Source of the DNA: Desulfoglaeba alkanexedens ALDC
Lineage (GTDB): Bacteria; Desulfobacterota; Syntrophobacteria; Syntrophobacterales; DSM-9756
NCBI RefSeq assembly: GCF_005377625.1
Contig: NZ_CP040098.1
Coordinates: 1,605,501-1,669,500 of the forward strand
Reading direction: 5' to 3'
DNA length: 64,000 nucleotides
Part shown: piece after piece, positions 38,601 to 47,165 of the stretch
Layout of the letters: every line of letters starts with the position of its first letter
Numbering within the stretch: position 1 is the first letter of the stretch
Translations under genes and position numbers: made by a program
The notes under the pieces: generated by a model
The model's database searches: none
Told to the model about the DNA's origin: nothing
Seen by the model: the letters and a program-made list of their open reading frames with translations, nothing else

Positions 38601-39710
38601 CTAAACCATCATGGGCATGACCAACCCCAAGCGGCCCGGGTTGTCCGGTTCGCAAAAAATCGCGCCGTGGAATTCGTCCAGCCACTCCAGGCGAACCGCG
38701 TCGGATTCCAGGGCATGGATAGCGTCCAGAACATAGCGAATATTGAAAGCCACCGTGAATTCGTCCCCTTTGTACTGCACATCCAGTCGTTCCCTGGCCG
38801 TTCCCAATTCGGGGTTTCCCGTTTCCAATTCCAATTCGCCATCACGCATGATGAACCGTACGTGCCTCCAGGTCTGGTCCGTAAGGACGGCCATCCGCTT
38901 CAAGGCGAGAAAAAGCCCTTCCCGGTGCACGGTCAGGTGGTGAGGGCGTTCTTGGGGGATGATCAATTCGTAGTCGGGAAATTCCTCTTCGAGCAGTTGA
39001 ATGCTGAGAAATAGCGCATCGGAGGCGACTATGAGGCGGCTCTCGTGGACCACCACGTTCACCGACTCTTCCTTTTCGAACATGCGGATCATTTCCTGTA
39101 CGCCCTTTCGAGGGATCGTGACGCCTTTACCCACACCGAGCGCTTCAACGGAATCCAAGGCCAACTCTTCGTAGGCCAGCCGATGTCCATCGGAAGAAAC
39201 CATCCGGACCCGTTTGCCGTCCAACGCATGCCAGTAAAGCCCTGGAACACTGAAAGGATCCTCGTCCACCGGAATCGCATATGATGCTCTGGATAAAGCC
39301 GCCCTCAGTTCCGGGGCCGAAACTTGTACACCGGAGACATCGTCATGAATCGCGATGTGAGGAAAATCTTCGGGGGCAAGTGTGGTCAATTCGAAATAGG
39401 ATCGTCCCGCCTGAATGGCCAGACGCTGATTGGCGAGCAGTTCCAGGCTCAATCCGTCCACGGAAACCTCGCGTGCCAGTTCGAGCAGTTTGCGTGCCGA
39501 CACGCACAATTTTCCTTCCTGTTCGACAGACGCTTCGAAGTGAGTTCTCAGGCTGAGGTTTAGATCCGTAGCGAAGACCGCCGTCCGGTTCGGGCCGAGC
39601 GTTTCCAAAAGAACATGAGAAAGAATCGGCATCGTGGTTTTCTTGTCCGTGATGCCGACGACTTTCTGTAGAGTCTTAAGGAGTTGTTCCCTGTCCGCGT
39701 GAAACTTCAT
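38601..39710 (-). CDS. dnaN: DNA polymerase III beta subunit (sliding clamp)
   Basis: 369-residue processivity clamp. N-terminal MKFHADREQLLKTLQKVVGI and PILSHVLLE, the SASYAIPVDEDPFSVPGLYW-like middle region, RMVSSDGHRLAYEEL, and the C-terminal NPGRLGLVMPMMV match DnaN. I place the start at the ATG at 39710 (TGGAG six bases upstream) instead of a GTG four codons earlier. In many bacteria dnaN follows dnaA. Here the upstream neighbour is fhs on the other strand and gyrB lies 226 bases downstream. Confidence 0.97.
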   Translation of the reverse strand: MKFHADREQLLKTLQKVVGITDKKTTMPILSHVLLETLGPNRTAVFATDLNLSLRTHFEASVEQEGKLCVSARKLLELAREVSVDGLSLELLANQRLAIQAGRSYFELTTLAPEDFPHIAIHDDVSGVQVSAPELRAALSRASYAIPVDEDPFSVPGLYWHALDGKRVRMVSSDGHRLAYEELALDSVEALGVGKGVTIPRKGVQEMIRMFEKEESVNVVVHESRLIVASDALFLSIQLLEEEFPDYELIIPQERPHHLTVHREGLFLALKRMAVLTDQTWRHVRFIMRDGELELETGNPELGTARERLDVQYKGDEFTVAFNIRYVLDAIHALESDAVRLEWLDEFHGAIFCEPDNPGRLGLVMPMMV

Positions 39711-40325
39711 GGATGACTCCACGCATCACATCCAGCCCATCGCGTTCCGTTTCGGGGCTTGAAGATGGTTTTGTATTTTATATCAGCAAGAAGGTTCATC
39801 ATCTTAATCAGATGCTGTCTAAATGTCAAAAAAAATGCCAATGCATTGATGTTATTGGGTGAGTTCTTCGACCATCTTTCGGAAAAAGCCGCCGTAATCT
39901 GCCCGGTCGTCCACGGACCGGCTCGAGTTTCGAAAGGCTTTCGACAGACTTTCGACGGTTTCCCTTTCGAATCTCGCCCGGTTCTGCAACCTTTCCTCGG
40001 CTGGTCTTCCTGGAGATCACTGAAATGTTGTTTATCTTGTCATGTTACTTTACAAATGCTGTTTTCCGCTTGACAAAAAGGCTTTGCCCAAGTAGGGTTT
40101 CGTGCGCATGTGAAAAGTATTTCTTGAAGGCGTTCGTGGTCGAATTCATATCGTATCCGCTTTCTCCAGTGCCTGTCCGGATTGATGGCCGGCTTTTCGC
40201 GCGATATTTGAGCCGAATCTCTTCAGGAGGGGTGATGTAGTCCGCTCTATTTGAGAGGAACGAGGGTAGGGAGCCGTTTTTCGCTCCAGGAAGCCAAAAC
40301 GATTAACGTGAATCAGGAGGAGAAA
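39711..40325. other. Intergenic region between dnaN and fhs
   Basis: The region is AT-richer than its surroundings and lies between divergent genes. It holds the fhs promoter described separately. I looked for DnaA boxes (TTATNCACA) because of the adjacent dnaN and found none convincing. A cluster of TTTCGA/TTTCGAAAGG repeats near 39925-39985 is notable but unexplained. Confidence 0.5.
40070..40098 (+). promoter_or_regulatory. Sigma-70 promoter candidate for fhs
   Basis: TTGACA at 40070-40075 and TAGGGT at 40093-40098 with exactly 17 bases between. The -35 is perfect and the -10 imperfect. A leader of roughly 220 bases would follow. Confidence 0.55.
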
Positions 40326-42089
40326 ATGCCTTACGATCCAACCAAAATGGCCGACTGGCAGATTTCCGAAGAAGCCGAAAAGAACATGCCGTCGCCGTTT
40401 GACTGGCAGAAAAAGCTGGGCCTGCAGGCTGACGAAATCCTTCCCATGGGCCGCCTGTGCAAACTCGACTTCATGAAGATCATCAACCGGCTGAAAGACA
40501 AGCCCGACGGAAAGTACATTGAAGTCACGGCCATCACTCCTACGCCGCTTGGGGAAGGCAAGAGCACCACGTCACTAGGGTTGATCGAAGGTCTCGGAAA
40601 GCGCGGAAAGAATGTCGGCGGTTGTCTCCGGCAGCCTTCCGGCGGCCCTACCATGAATATCAAGGGAACGGCGGCCGGCGGCGGAAACGCCCTCCTCATT
40701 CCCATGACGGAATTCTCCATGGGTCTTACCGGCGATATCAACGACATCATGAACGCCCACAATCTGGCCATGGTCGCTCTTACGGCCCGCATGCAGCACG
40801 AGCGGAACTACACGGACGAACAGTTGGAGCGCCTCACCAAGATGCGCCGCCTGGACATCGACCCCACCCGGGTGGAAATGGGCTGGATCATCGACTTCTG
40901 CGCTCAGGCTCTCCGGAACATCGTCATCGGGCTCGGCGGCCGCTATGACGGTTACACCATGCAATCGCGGTTCGGGATCGCGGTGAGTTCGGAACTGATG
41001 GCCATTCTTTCCATCGTGCGGGACCTCAAAGACCTGCGCGAACGGATGGCCAACATCACGGTGGCCTTCGACAAGCGCGGAAAGGCCGTGACCACAGGAG
41101 ACCTTGAAGTCGCCGGGGCCATGACCGCCTTCATGCGAAACACCATCAACCCGACGCTTTGCTGCAGCGCCGAATATCAGCCGGTGATGGTGCATGCCGG
41201 TCCCTTCGCGAACATCGCCGTGGGTCAGTCGTCGATCATCGGCGACCGAGTCGGCTTGAAGCTTTTTGATTACCACGTGACCGAAAGCGGTTTCGCAGCG
41301 GATATCGGCTTCGAAAAATTCTGGAACGTGAAATGCCGGTACAGCGGTCTGAAGCCTCATGTGTCGGTACTCACCACCACCATCCGGGCCCTCAAGATGC
41401 ACGGCGGCGGGCCCAAGGTCGTGGCGGGGCTTCCACTTCCGGAAGAATACACCAAGGAAAACGTGGCGCTGGTGGAAAAGGGCATCGAGAACATGGTGCA
41501 CCACATCAACACGATCCGAAAATCCGGGATGAACCCGGTGGTGTGCATCAATGCGTTCCATACGGACACCAAGGACGAAATCGCCGTCGTTCGCAAGGCC
41601 GCGGAAGCCGCCGGTGCCCGTTGCGCTCTGTCCGAACATTGGCTCAAAGGCGGTGAAGGGGCGCTGGAACTCGCCGACGCCGTCATCGATGCCTGCGAAC
41701 AAAAGAGTGAATTCAAGTTCCTGTATCCTATGGAAATGAAGCTCCGCGACCGCGTGGCACTTATCGCGAAGGAAGTCTACGGAGCCGACGGTGTGAGCTG
41801 GTCGCCGGAAGCCGAGGCCAAGGCCAAGATGCTCGAGGCGGACCCCAAGTACGATGATTTCGCCACCATGATGGTCAAGACTCACCTGAGCCTCACCCAC
41901 GATCCGACGATCAAGGGCGTTCCCAAGGGTTGGGTGCTTCCCATCCGCGACGTGCTCATCTACTCGGGAGCCAAGTTCCTGTGTCCGTGCGCCGGGACTA
42001 TCAGCCTCATGCCGGGCACCTCTTCCAATCCGGCCTTCCGCCGCATCGACGTGGACGTGGAAACCGGAAAGGTGATGGGTCTGTTCTAG
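40326..42089 (+). CDS. fhs: Formate-tetrahydrofolate ligase
   Basis: 587-residue cytoplasmic enzyme joining formate to tetrahydrofolate with ATP, the first tetrahydrofolate step of the Wood-Ljungdahl methyl branch. The ATP-binding motif [18 protein letters not shown] (about residues 75-92), [35 protein letters not shown] and the C-terminal [15 protein letters not shown] are characteristic, and the length is typical. A strong AGGAGG supports the ATG at 40326; an in-frame extension upstream is not protein-like. It is separated from folD by an intrinsic terminator. Confidence 0.97.
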   Translation: MPYDPTKMADWQISEEAEKNMPSPFDWQKKLGLQADEILPMGRLCKLDFMKIINRLKDKPDGKYIEVTAITPTPLGEGKSTTSLGLIEGLGKRGKNVGGCLRQPSGGPTMNIKGTAAGGGNALLIPMTEFSMGLTGDINDIMNAHNLAMVALTARMQHERNYTDEQLERLTKMRRLDIDPTRVEMGWIIDFCAQALRNIVIGLGGRYDGYTMQSRFGIAVSSELMAILSIVRDLKDLRERMANITVAFDKRGKAVTTGDLEVAGAMTAFMRNTINPTLCCSAEYQPVMVHAGPFANIAVGQSSIIGDRVGLKLFDYHVTESGFAADIGFEKFWNVKCRYSGLKPHVSVLTTTIRALKMHGGGPKVVAGLPLPEEYTKENVALVEKGIENMVHHINTIRKSGMNPVVCINAFHTDTKDEIAVVRKAAEAAGARCALSEHWLKGGEGALELADAVIDACEQKSEFKFLYPMEMKLRDRVALIAKEVYGADGVSWSPEAEAKAKMLEADPKYDDFATMMVKTHLSLTHDPTIKGVPKGWVLPIRDVLIYSGAKFLCPCAGTISLMPGTSSNPAFRRIDVDVETGKVMGLF

Positions 42090-42103
42090 CAATCGCTTCC
42101 AAG

Positions 42104-42136
42104 GAATGGCAGGGACAGACCCTGCCATTCTTTTTT
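42104..42136 (+). terminator. Intrinsic terminator between fhs and folD
   Basis: GAATGGCAGGG and CCCTGCCATTC form an 11-base perfect stem with a 5-base loop, followed by six T. It should stop most fhs transcripts before folD, whose start lies 23 bases further on, unless there is read-through. Confidence 0.9.
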
Positions 42137-42158
42137 GGGTCCGTAAAGGAGGGAGACA

Positions 42159-43049
42159 ATGGCTGCCAAACTGATCAAAGGCGCTGAAGTGGCCAAGGAA
42201 ATCCGGGCCGAATTGCAGCAGGAAGTTCAGCAGATGAAGGAAAAGCATGGGGTCGAACCCGGACTCGTGACCATCCTGGTCGGAGAAAATCCGGCGTCCC
42301 AAAGCTATGTCCGAGCCAAGCAAAAGGCCGCCCACGATCTGGGCTTCTATTCCGTCCAGGACAACCAGCCGGCGGATCTGAGCGAAGAGAAACTGCTGGC
42401 CCTCATCGATCAGTACAACAAGGACCCTAAGATCGACGGCATCCTGGTTCAGCTCCCGCTCCCCAAGCATATCGACGAAAACAAGATCCTCTACGCCATC
42501 GATCCTGGAAAAGATGTGGACGCCTTTCATCCGTTCAACGTGGGCAAACTCATGATCGGCCAGCCTGACTACCTCCCCTGCACCCCGGCGGGTATCCAGG
42601 AGCTTCTGGTCCGCTCCGGAACGGAAACCTCGGGTGCGGAAGTGGTGGTGGTGGGCCGGTCGAACATCGTCGGGAAGCCCATCGCGGTGATGCTCATGCA
42701 GAAAGGCAAGGGCGCCAATGCCACGGTGACCGTATGCCACACGCGGACCAGGGACGTTCAGTTCCACACCAAGCGGGCCGATATCCTCATCGTGGCCGCG
42801 GGCGTTACGGAATACGTTAAAGGAAGCTGGGTGAAGCCCGGTGCGGTGGTGATCGACGTGGGGGTGAACGAAGTGGGGAAGACCGCCGACGGCAAGCGCA
42901 TCCTCAAGGGCGACGTGGCTTTCGATGAAGTGGCCGAGGTGGCCAGTGCCATCACACCGGTCCCCGGCGGTGTGGGCCCTATGACCATCACCATGCTGAT
43001 GAAAAACACCGTCCGCGCGTGTAAAGTGCACCACAACATCAAAGACTGA
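42159..43049 (+). CDS. folD: Bifunctional methylene-tetrahydrofolate dehydrogenase/methenyl-tetrahydrofolate cyclohydrolase
   Basis: 296-residue cytoplasmic enzyme that interconverts formyl-, methenyl- and methylene-tetrahydrofolate. Family motifs are GEKxxSQSYVRAKQKAA (here ENPASQSYVRAKQKAAHDLG, with the catalytic Lys), GILVQLPLPKHIDE, KDVDAFHPFNVGKL and the nucleotide-binding VVVGRSNIVGKPIAVMLMQ. It ends with the PVPGGVGPMTITMLMKNT signature. The start has a good GGAGG site. Together with Fhs and MetF it covers the methyl branch except methyltransferase and CO dehydrogenase/acetyl-CoA synthase, which are not in the window. Confidence 0.97.
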   Translation: MAAKLIKGAEVAKEIRAELQQEVQQMKEKHGVEPGLVTILVGENPASQSYVRAKQKAAHDLGFYSVQDNQPADLSEEKLLALIDQYNKDPKIDGILVQLPLPKHIDENKILYAIDPGKDVDAFHPFNVGKLMIGQPDYLPCTPAGIQELLVRSGTETSGAEVVVVGRSNIVGKPIAVMLMQKGKGANATVTVCHTRTRDVQFHTKRADILIVAAGVTEYVKGSWVKPGAVVIDVGVNEVGKTADGKRILKGDVAFDEVAEVASAITPVPGGVGPMTITMLMKNTVRACKVHHNIKD

Positions 43050-43069
43050 CCGGGCGGCGGCCCTGCAAG

Positions 43070-43330
43070 AAAGAGCTTGTCCAAAAAACAAGCTAATAAA
43101 AGTCGGGCACTGAGGCTCCTTGTTCCTGTAGGAGCGGCCTTGGCCGCGACCCGTAAAACCGGCAATGCCCCGTTGACCCTGATCGCTGAAGCTTGGGAAC
43201 AAGGTCAAAAAATCCCCCTTTTCCCCCTCCCCTTAATCTCCTCCCACAAGGGGAGGGGAAATAGAATTCCTCTCGTTCGCAAGCTCCGGCTTGGGAACGC
43301 CTCAAGGGAAAAAAACGGAAACTCAATTCC
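43070..43330. repeat. Composite repeat cluster (REP-like plus CCCCTCCCC element)
   Basis: About 43070-43200 repeats the block at 5288-5380: hairpin AGCTTGT/ACAAGCT, then GGGCACTGAG, then GTAGGAGCGGCCTTGGCCGC. About 43200-43290 repeats the element found near 2560-2640 and 25355-25440. GTTCGCAAGCTCCGGCTTGGGAAC closes the cluster. The two repeat families are joined directly here. No gene is present. Confidence 0.75.
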
Positions 43331-43361
43331 CAGAAAGGACGAAGGGCCGATCGATGGCAGC

Positions 43362-43397
43362 AAAAGGGGCGGGGAGTTCCAACTCCCCGCCCCTTTT
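43362..43397. terminator. Bidirectional intrinsic terminator
   Basis: AAAAGGGGCGGGGAGTT and AACTCCCCGCCCCTTTT form a perfect 17-base stem with a 2-base loop, flanked by A and T runs. It separates folD (plus strand) from the end of the Hdr gene set (minus strand) and can terminate transcription from both sides. Confidence 0.93.
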
Positions 43398-43430
43398 GTC
43401 GAGAGGGTTACCTCGGGGACGGTGCCCGGC

Positions 43431-43841
43431 TCACCCTTTCACAGGGCTCGGACCCAGAGCTCGGATCTTTTCGACCATCTCCAAGGCCGCTTCGATGAAA
43501 AGCTGCCCTTTTCCGGCCGACATGTTGTAGAGGGCCACGCGCTCGGTTTCCATGCCCAGCTCGGCAAGGATGCCCTGAACCTGTTTCACTTTTTTCTGCG
43601 CCTTCTCGACCCCGTGCTTGAATTGGCAGCTGTCGGGCTGACATCCGGCCACGTAGACCCCGTCGGCCCCGGATTCGAGCGCCTTGAGGATGTGCAGGGT
43701 GTCGAGACGGCCGGTGCAGGGCAACTGGATGATCCGGACGTTTTCGGGAAGATGAAGCCCCATCTTCTCGGAAACCTGCGCCGCCGCGGAAGCGCAGTTC
43801 GAGCAGCAGAATGCGACGATTTTCGGTTCAAATTGGCTCAT
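43431..43841 (-). CDS. mvhD: MvhD-family iron-sulfur protein (cysteine form)
   Basis: 136-residue homologue of the delta subunit of methyl-viologen-reducing hydrogenase, which binds a 2Fe-2S cluster and passes electrons to HdrA. The cysteines lie in FCCSNC (C12, C13, C16), PCTGR, and AGCQPDSCQF. The start at 43841 is chosen for its AAGGAG site and because it aligns with the paralogue at 58344. It is the last gene of the minus-strand set, 40 bases after the double-FAD HdrA. No hydrogenase large subunit is nearby, so another donor such as MetF/MetV or a formate dehydrogenase is likely. Confidence 0.9.
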   Translation of the reverse strand: MSQFEPKIVAFCCSNCASAAAQVSEKMGLHLPENVRIIQLPCTGRLDTLHILKALESGADGVYVAGCQPDSCQFKHGVEKAQKKVKQVQGILAELGMETERVALYNMSAGKGQLFIEAALEMVEKIRALGPSPVKG

Positions 43842-43880
43842 GGATGAACTCCTTATGGCGTCTGACATGCCTCAGGGAAT

Positions 43881-46646
43881 CTAGTTGGCCAGCTTTCCGA
43901 AGAGCGAACCGGCCACGGCGGCGATCTGATCGTCGCTGAGTCGCCTGAAGGAAATGGCTTTAGCCGGACATTCGCTCACGCACATCCCGCATCCCTGGCA
44001 CAATCCGGGATCGATGTAGGCCGCACCCTGGGAGCTGTCGATGAAGGGGATATTGAAGGGGCAGGTGCGGACGCAGGTGAGGCAGACGGCGCACTTGTCG
44101 GGGTTCACTTCCGCGACCGCTCCGCCCACCAGCACGCTCGTTCGGTTGAGCACCCGCATGGCGCGGCCCGCCGCCGCCCAGCCTTCGGCAAGCGCTTCCT
44201 CCACCGGTTTGGGACCCAGGGCGAGCCCCGCAAAGTAGACGCCTTCCGTTTCACCATCCACCGGGCGCATCTTGGCCGGGCTTTCCTTGAAGAAGCCGTC
44301 CTCGTTCACGGTCACCTTGTAAATTTTTGCCAGGGAATCGGGCGCTTCCGGGAGGATGGCCGTCTGGAGCGAGATGAAATCGGGCTTCAAGATGAGTTCG
44401 CGGCCGAGGATCGGGTCCAGCACCGTCACCTGGAGTCCACCGTTGGTGACTTGGACGGACGGTTTGCGGTCCAGGTCGAATCGGACGAAGAGTACGCCTT
44501 TTTCCCGCGCTTCCTTGTAGAGGGATTCCCTTTCGCCGAAGGTGCGCACCTCGCGGTAAAGGACATAGACGTCCATGCCAGGATGGCGGGTTTTCAGGTC
44601 GACGGCCGCTCGGACGGCGAAGGTGCAGCAAAGCCGACTGCAGTAAGGCCGCTCGGGCTCCCGCGACCCGACGCATTGGATGAAGACGCCGCAGGCGGCA
44701 TCGGCAAAAGCATTGGGATCATCGATGAGCTTCTTGGCAAAATCCGACCAACGATAGATTTCCGGGTGTTCACCGTAGGCGTATTCGGTGGGTATCAAGG
44801 GATGACCACCTGTGGCGAGAATCACCGCGCCGTGATGCACTTCGATCGTTTCGCCGTTGCTTTGAATCTTGGAGGTGTAGTGGCCCGCGAATCCCTTGGC
44901 GTCCAGCACCTGGGCGCCGGTCAAAACCCGGATGTTGGGGGTGGATTCCACGCGCGAAATCAGGTCCTTGAGATAAGCCTGAACCGATGCTCCGGTCCAG
45001 GTGGATTTCACCTTATGAGCGTGCCCACCCAATCGGTCGTTCTTTTCAACCAGGGTGACGGGGACGTCCTGTTCGGCGAGGGCAAGCGCCGCCTGCATGC
45101 CGGCGAGTCCTCCGCCCACCACCAGGGCGGACCGCTCGACGGGAATTTCCGTTAATTTGAGGGGTTCGAGGAGGGCCGCCCGGACGGTTGAGGTCCGGAG
45201 GAGATCCTTCAGCCGGTCCAGTTCCGTCGGATTGGCGCTCAGCGTTCTCAGATCCAGGAAATCATATAGCGTGGGATTGAGACCGGCCTGGGCCATGGCC
45301 CATTCCACCAGTTCCTGGTGCATGATGGGGCTGCAGCTGGCGTAGATCAGCCGGTTGGCCGCCTTCTCTTTGAGCAGCCCCGCGAGCTTCATGAAGGAAG
45401 CAGCGTCGGTGAGGTCCAGCCGCTGGGCGAAGGCCACGTTGGGCAGCGATTCGGCGAACTTCTGAAGTTCGCCCACCAGGCTGTCGAAGCCCGGGGCCTT
45501 GGTTGGGCAGAGGCTCAAGACCACGCCGATGGCCGGCTTTTCACCGGAAACGTCCCGGTACTCGGCTGTCGCGGCGACCGGAACGGCTTTCTTGAGGAGT
45601 GCCGCCGCCTTTGCGGCCGCGGCGGCCGCTTCCACCACGCTTTGATGAACATCCCGCGGTCCGGCGGCGCCGCCGCACACCAGGATACCCGCTACGTTCG
45701 TTTCCATGGGCTTGAATTCGTTTGTGGCCACATATCGGTCGGCGGTCAAGTGGACGCCCAGTCGCTTGGCCAGGCTTTCCAGTTCGGCCGACGGGCGCAG
45801 GCCCACCGAAAGGACCACCAGATCGAAGACCTCTTCGCACTTTTGGCCGTTTTCATCCACATATGCCAGGACCAGGTCCTCCGCTCCGGGGGCCTTTTCG
45901 ATGCTGTGGATGCGGCTGCGAACAAGGCGGACACCCTTTTCCTGCGCTGCATTGTAGTATTGTTCGTAACCCTTACCGTGAGTCCGCATGTCCATGAAGA
46001 AGATGTACGTCGCCGTTTCCGGGTTCATGTCCTTCATCTGCACGGCTTCCTTCAAGGCGTACATGCAGCAGACGGACGAGCAGTAGGGCGCATCGCACTT
46101 GTTGATTTCGCGGGATCCCACGCATTGGAGCCATGCCACGCGCTTGGGAATTTCACCGTCGGAGGGGCGTTTCACCACGCCCTGAAAAGGACCGGTCGGT
46201 TTCTGCAGCCATTCCAATTCAATGCTTGTCACCACGTTCTGGAACTGTGCATAGGCGTAGGTGTCGTAAGCCGTGGGGTCGAAGGTTTCCACACCTAGAG
46301 CCAAAATGATGGCTCCGGCTTTCACCTGTTCCGATCCCGCTGGGCCCTGAAGGGTCACCGTGAAATCGCCCGCCCGGCCCGCTGCGTCGACCACCTGGGT
46401 CTCCGTCCATACCGTGATTTGCGGGTGCTGCAGGCAGGCGGTCTCCCGGTTGGCCGCCTTGCAGCAACTGCAAAGCGGGTAGAGGCGGTGGAGTTTGGAC
46501 ACGGTACCGCCCAGTTCCGCATGCTTCTCCACGAGATCCACGTGATATCCCTGGGCGACCAGATCGAGAGCGGCATTCATGCCGGCCACACCACCCCCGA
46601 CCACCAGGACGTTTCCTCTGCCGTTGCTTCCTGTTGCATCCGTCAT
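43881..46646 (-). CDS. hdrA: HdrA-like flavoprotein with two FAD domains
   Basis: 921-residue homologue of heterodisulfide reductase subunit A, the flavoprotein core that can split electron pairs. The first FAD motif VLVVGGGVAGMNAALDL is at about residues 13-29, followed by the HdrA cysteine segment RLYPLCSCC. A second FAD motif (ALVVGGGLAGMQAAL) begins about residue 500, so the protein is a tandem duplication of the HdrA FAD unit. Two 4Fe-4S clusters are bound by CAVCLTCVRTCPFNIP and CQGCGMCVSECPAK at the C-terminus. A sigma-70-like promoter lies about 420 bases upstream, which would let it be expressed separately from the HdrA-GltD gene. MvhD follows directly. Confidence 0.92.
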   Translation of the reverse strand: MTDATGSNGRGNVLVVGGGVAGMNAALDLVAQGYHVDLVEKHAELGGTVSKLHRLYPLCSCCKAANRETACLQHPQITVWTETQVVDAAGRAGDFTVTLQGPAGSEQVKAGAIILALGVETFDPTAYDTYAYAQFQNVVTSIELEWLQKPTGPFQGVVKRPSDGEIPKRVAWLQCVGSREINKCDAPYCSSVCCMYALKEAVQMKDMNPETATYIFFMDMRTHGKGYEQYYNAAQEKGVRLVRSRIHSIEKAPGAEDLVLAYVDENGQKCEEVFDLVVLSVGLRPSAELESLAKRLGVHLTADRYVATNEFKPMETNVAGILVCGGAAGPRDVHQSVVEAAAAAAKAAALLKKAVPVAATAEYRDVSGEKPAIGVVLSLCPTKAPGFDSLVGELQKFAESLPNVAFAQRLDLTDAASFMKLAGLLKEKAANRLIYASCSPIMHQELVEWAMAQAGLNPTLYDFLDLRTLSANPTELDRLKDLLRTSTVRAALLEPLKLTEIPVERSALVVGGGLAGMQAALALAEQDVPVTLVEKNDRLGGHAHKVKSTWTGASVQAYLKDLISRVESTPNIRVLTGAQVLDAKGFAGHYTSKIQSNGETIEVHHGAVILATGGHPLIPTEYAYGEHPEIYRWSDFAKKLIDDPNAFADAACGVFIQCVGSREPERPYCSRLCCTFAVRAAVDLKTRHPGMDVYVLYREVRTFGERESLYKEAREKGVLFVRFDLDRKPSVQVTNGGLQVTVLDPILGRELILKPDFISLQTAILPEAPDSLAKIYKVTVNEDGFFKESPAKMRPVDGETEGVYFAGLALGPKPVEEALAEGWAAAGRAMRVLNRTSVLVGGAVAEVNPDKCAVCLTCVRTCPFNIPFIDSSQGAAYIDPGLCQGCGMCVSECPAKAISFRRLSDDQIAAVAGSLFGKLAN

Positions 46647-47165
46647 AGAATCCCTCGACTCTCGTTAACCGTTAAGAAAAGTGGTCTGCCGCCATAAGCG
46701 TTCACCCTTCACCCTTTTCCACGCAACGTCAAGAAACTTTTCCCAAGCGGGAACCGCCGCCGCCCTCTGCGCCGAAAACCGCTTCACGGCGCTGGAGCGC
46801 ACATTTTTACAGAAACTGCGAAAGGAACCGGGAGCCGCGCGGAGCGCACCCGTGAGCGGAAGCGAAGGGCAGGGTCGAGATGAGCGGATCGACCGGCTGC
46901 AACCGGAGCGTGTGGCGTCGAGCTGTGTCCTGTTAGACCCACAGGGTGGAAACGATGGCTCATCCCCCTTTCCACGCGGCAAACGGCAAGGTTCAAGCAC
47001 CGAAACTTCCGGTCCGTCGAGTGTCCCGATGCGCCTCCCTTCCGATCCACAATCGAAGATTTTTTTATGTGAAAAAAGAATCAACGTCAAGAATAAACCG
47101 GAATGGCACCTGCGACATACGGGGATGCCTCAAAGACCGTCGCTCTTCCCGGAAGCCTTCCGCGT
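46647..47165 (-). promoter_or_regulatory. Intergenic region with a promoter for the double-FAD hdrA
   Basis: On the minus strand TTGACG (plus coordinates 47085-47090) and TAAAAA (47062-47067) are 17 bases apart, giving a plausible sigma-70 promoter with an unusually long leader of about 410 bases. I see no conserved protein in the gap. Confidence 0.45.

Noticed and set aside
39711-40325. Possible replication origin next to dnaN
   Set aside because: dnaA and recF are absent and no convincing DnaA boxes or AT-rich unwinding element are visible; dnaN and gyrB can lie away from the origin.
40575-43208. 877-codon open frame on the minus strand opposite fhs and folD
   Set aside because: It spans two clear genes and a terminator on the other strand, is histidine-rich in the manner of antisense frames, and has no recognisable motif.
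43881-46646. Selenocysteine in HdrA
   Set aside because: HdrA selenoproteins are known, but the whole frame is open without an in-frame TGA and all expected cysteines are encoded by TGC/TGT.
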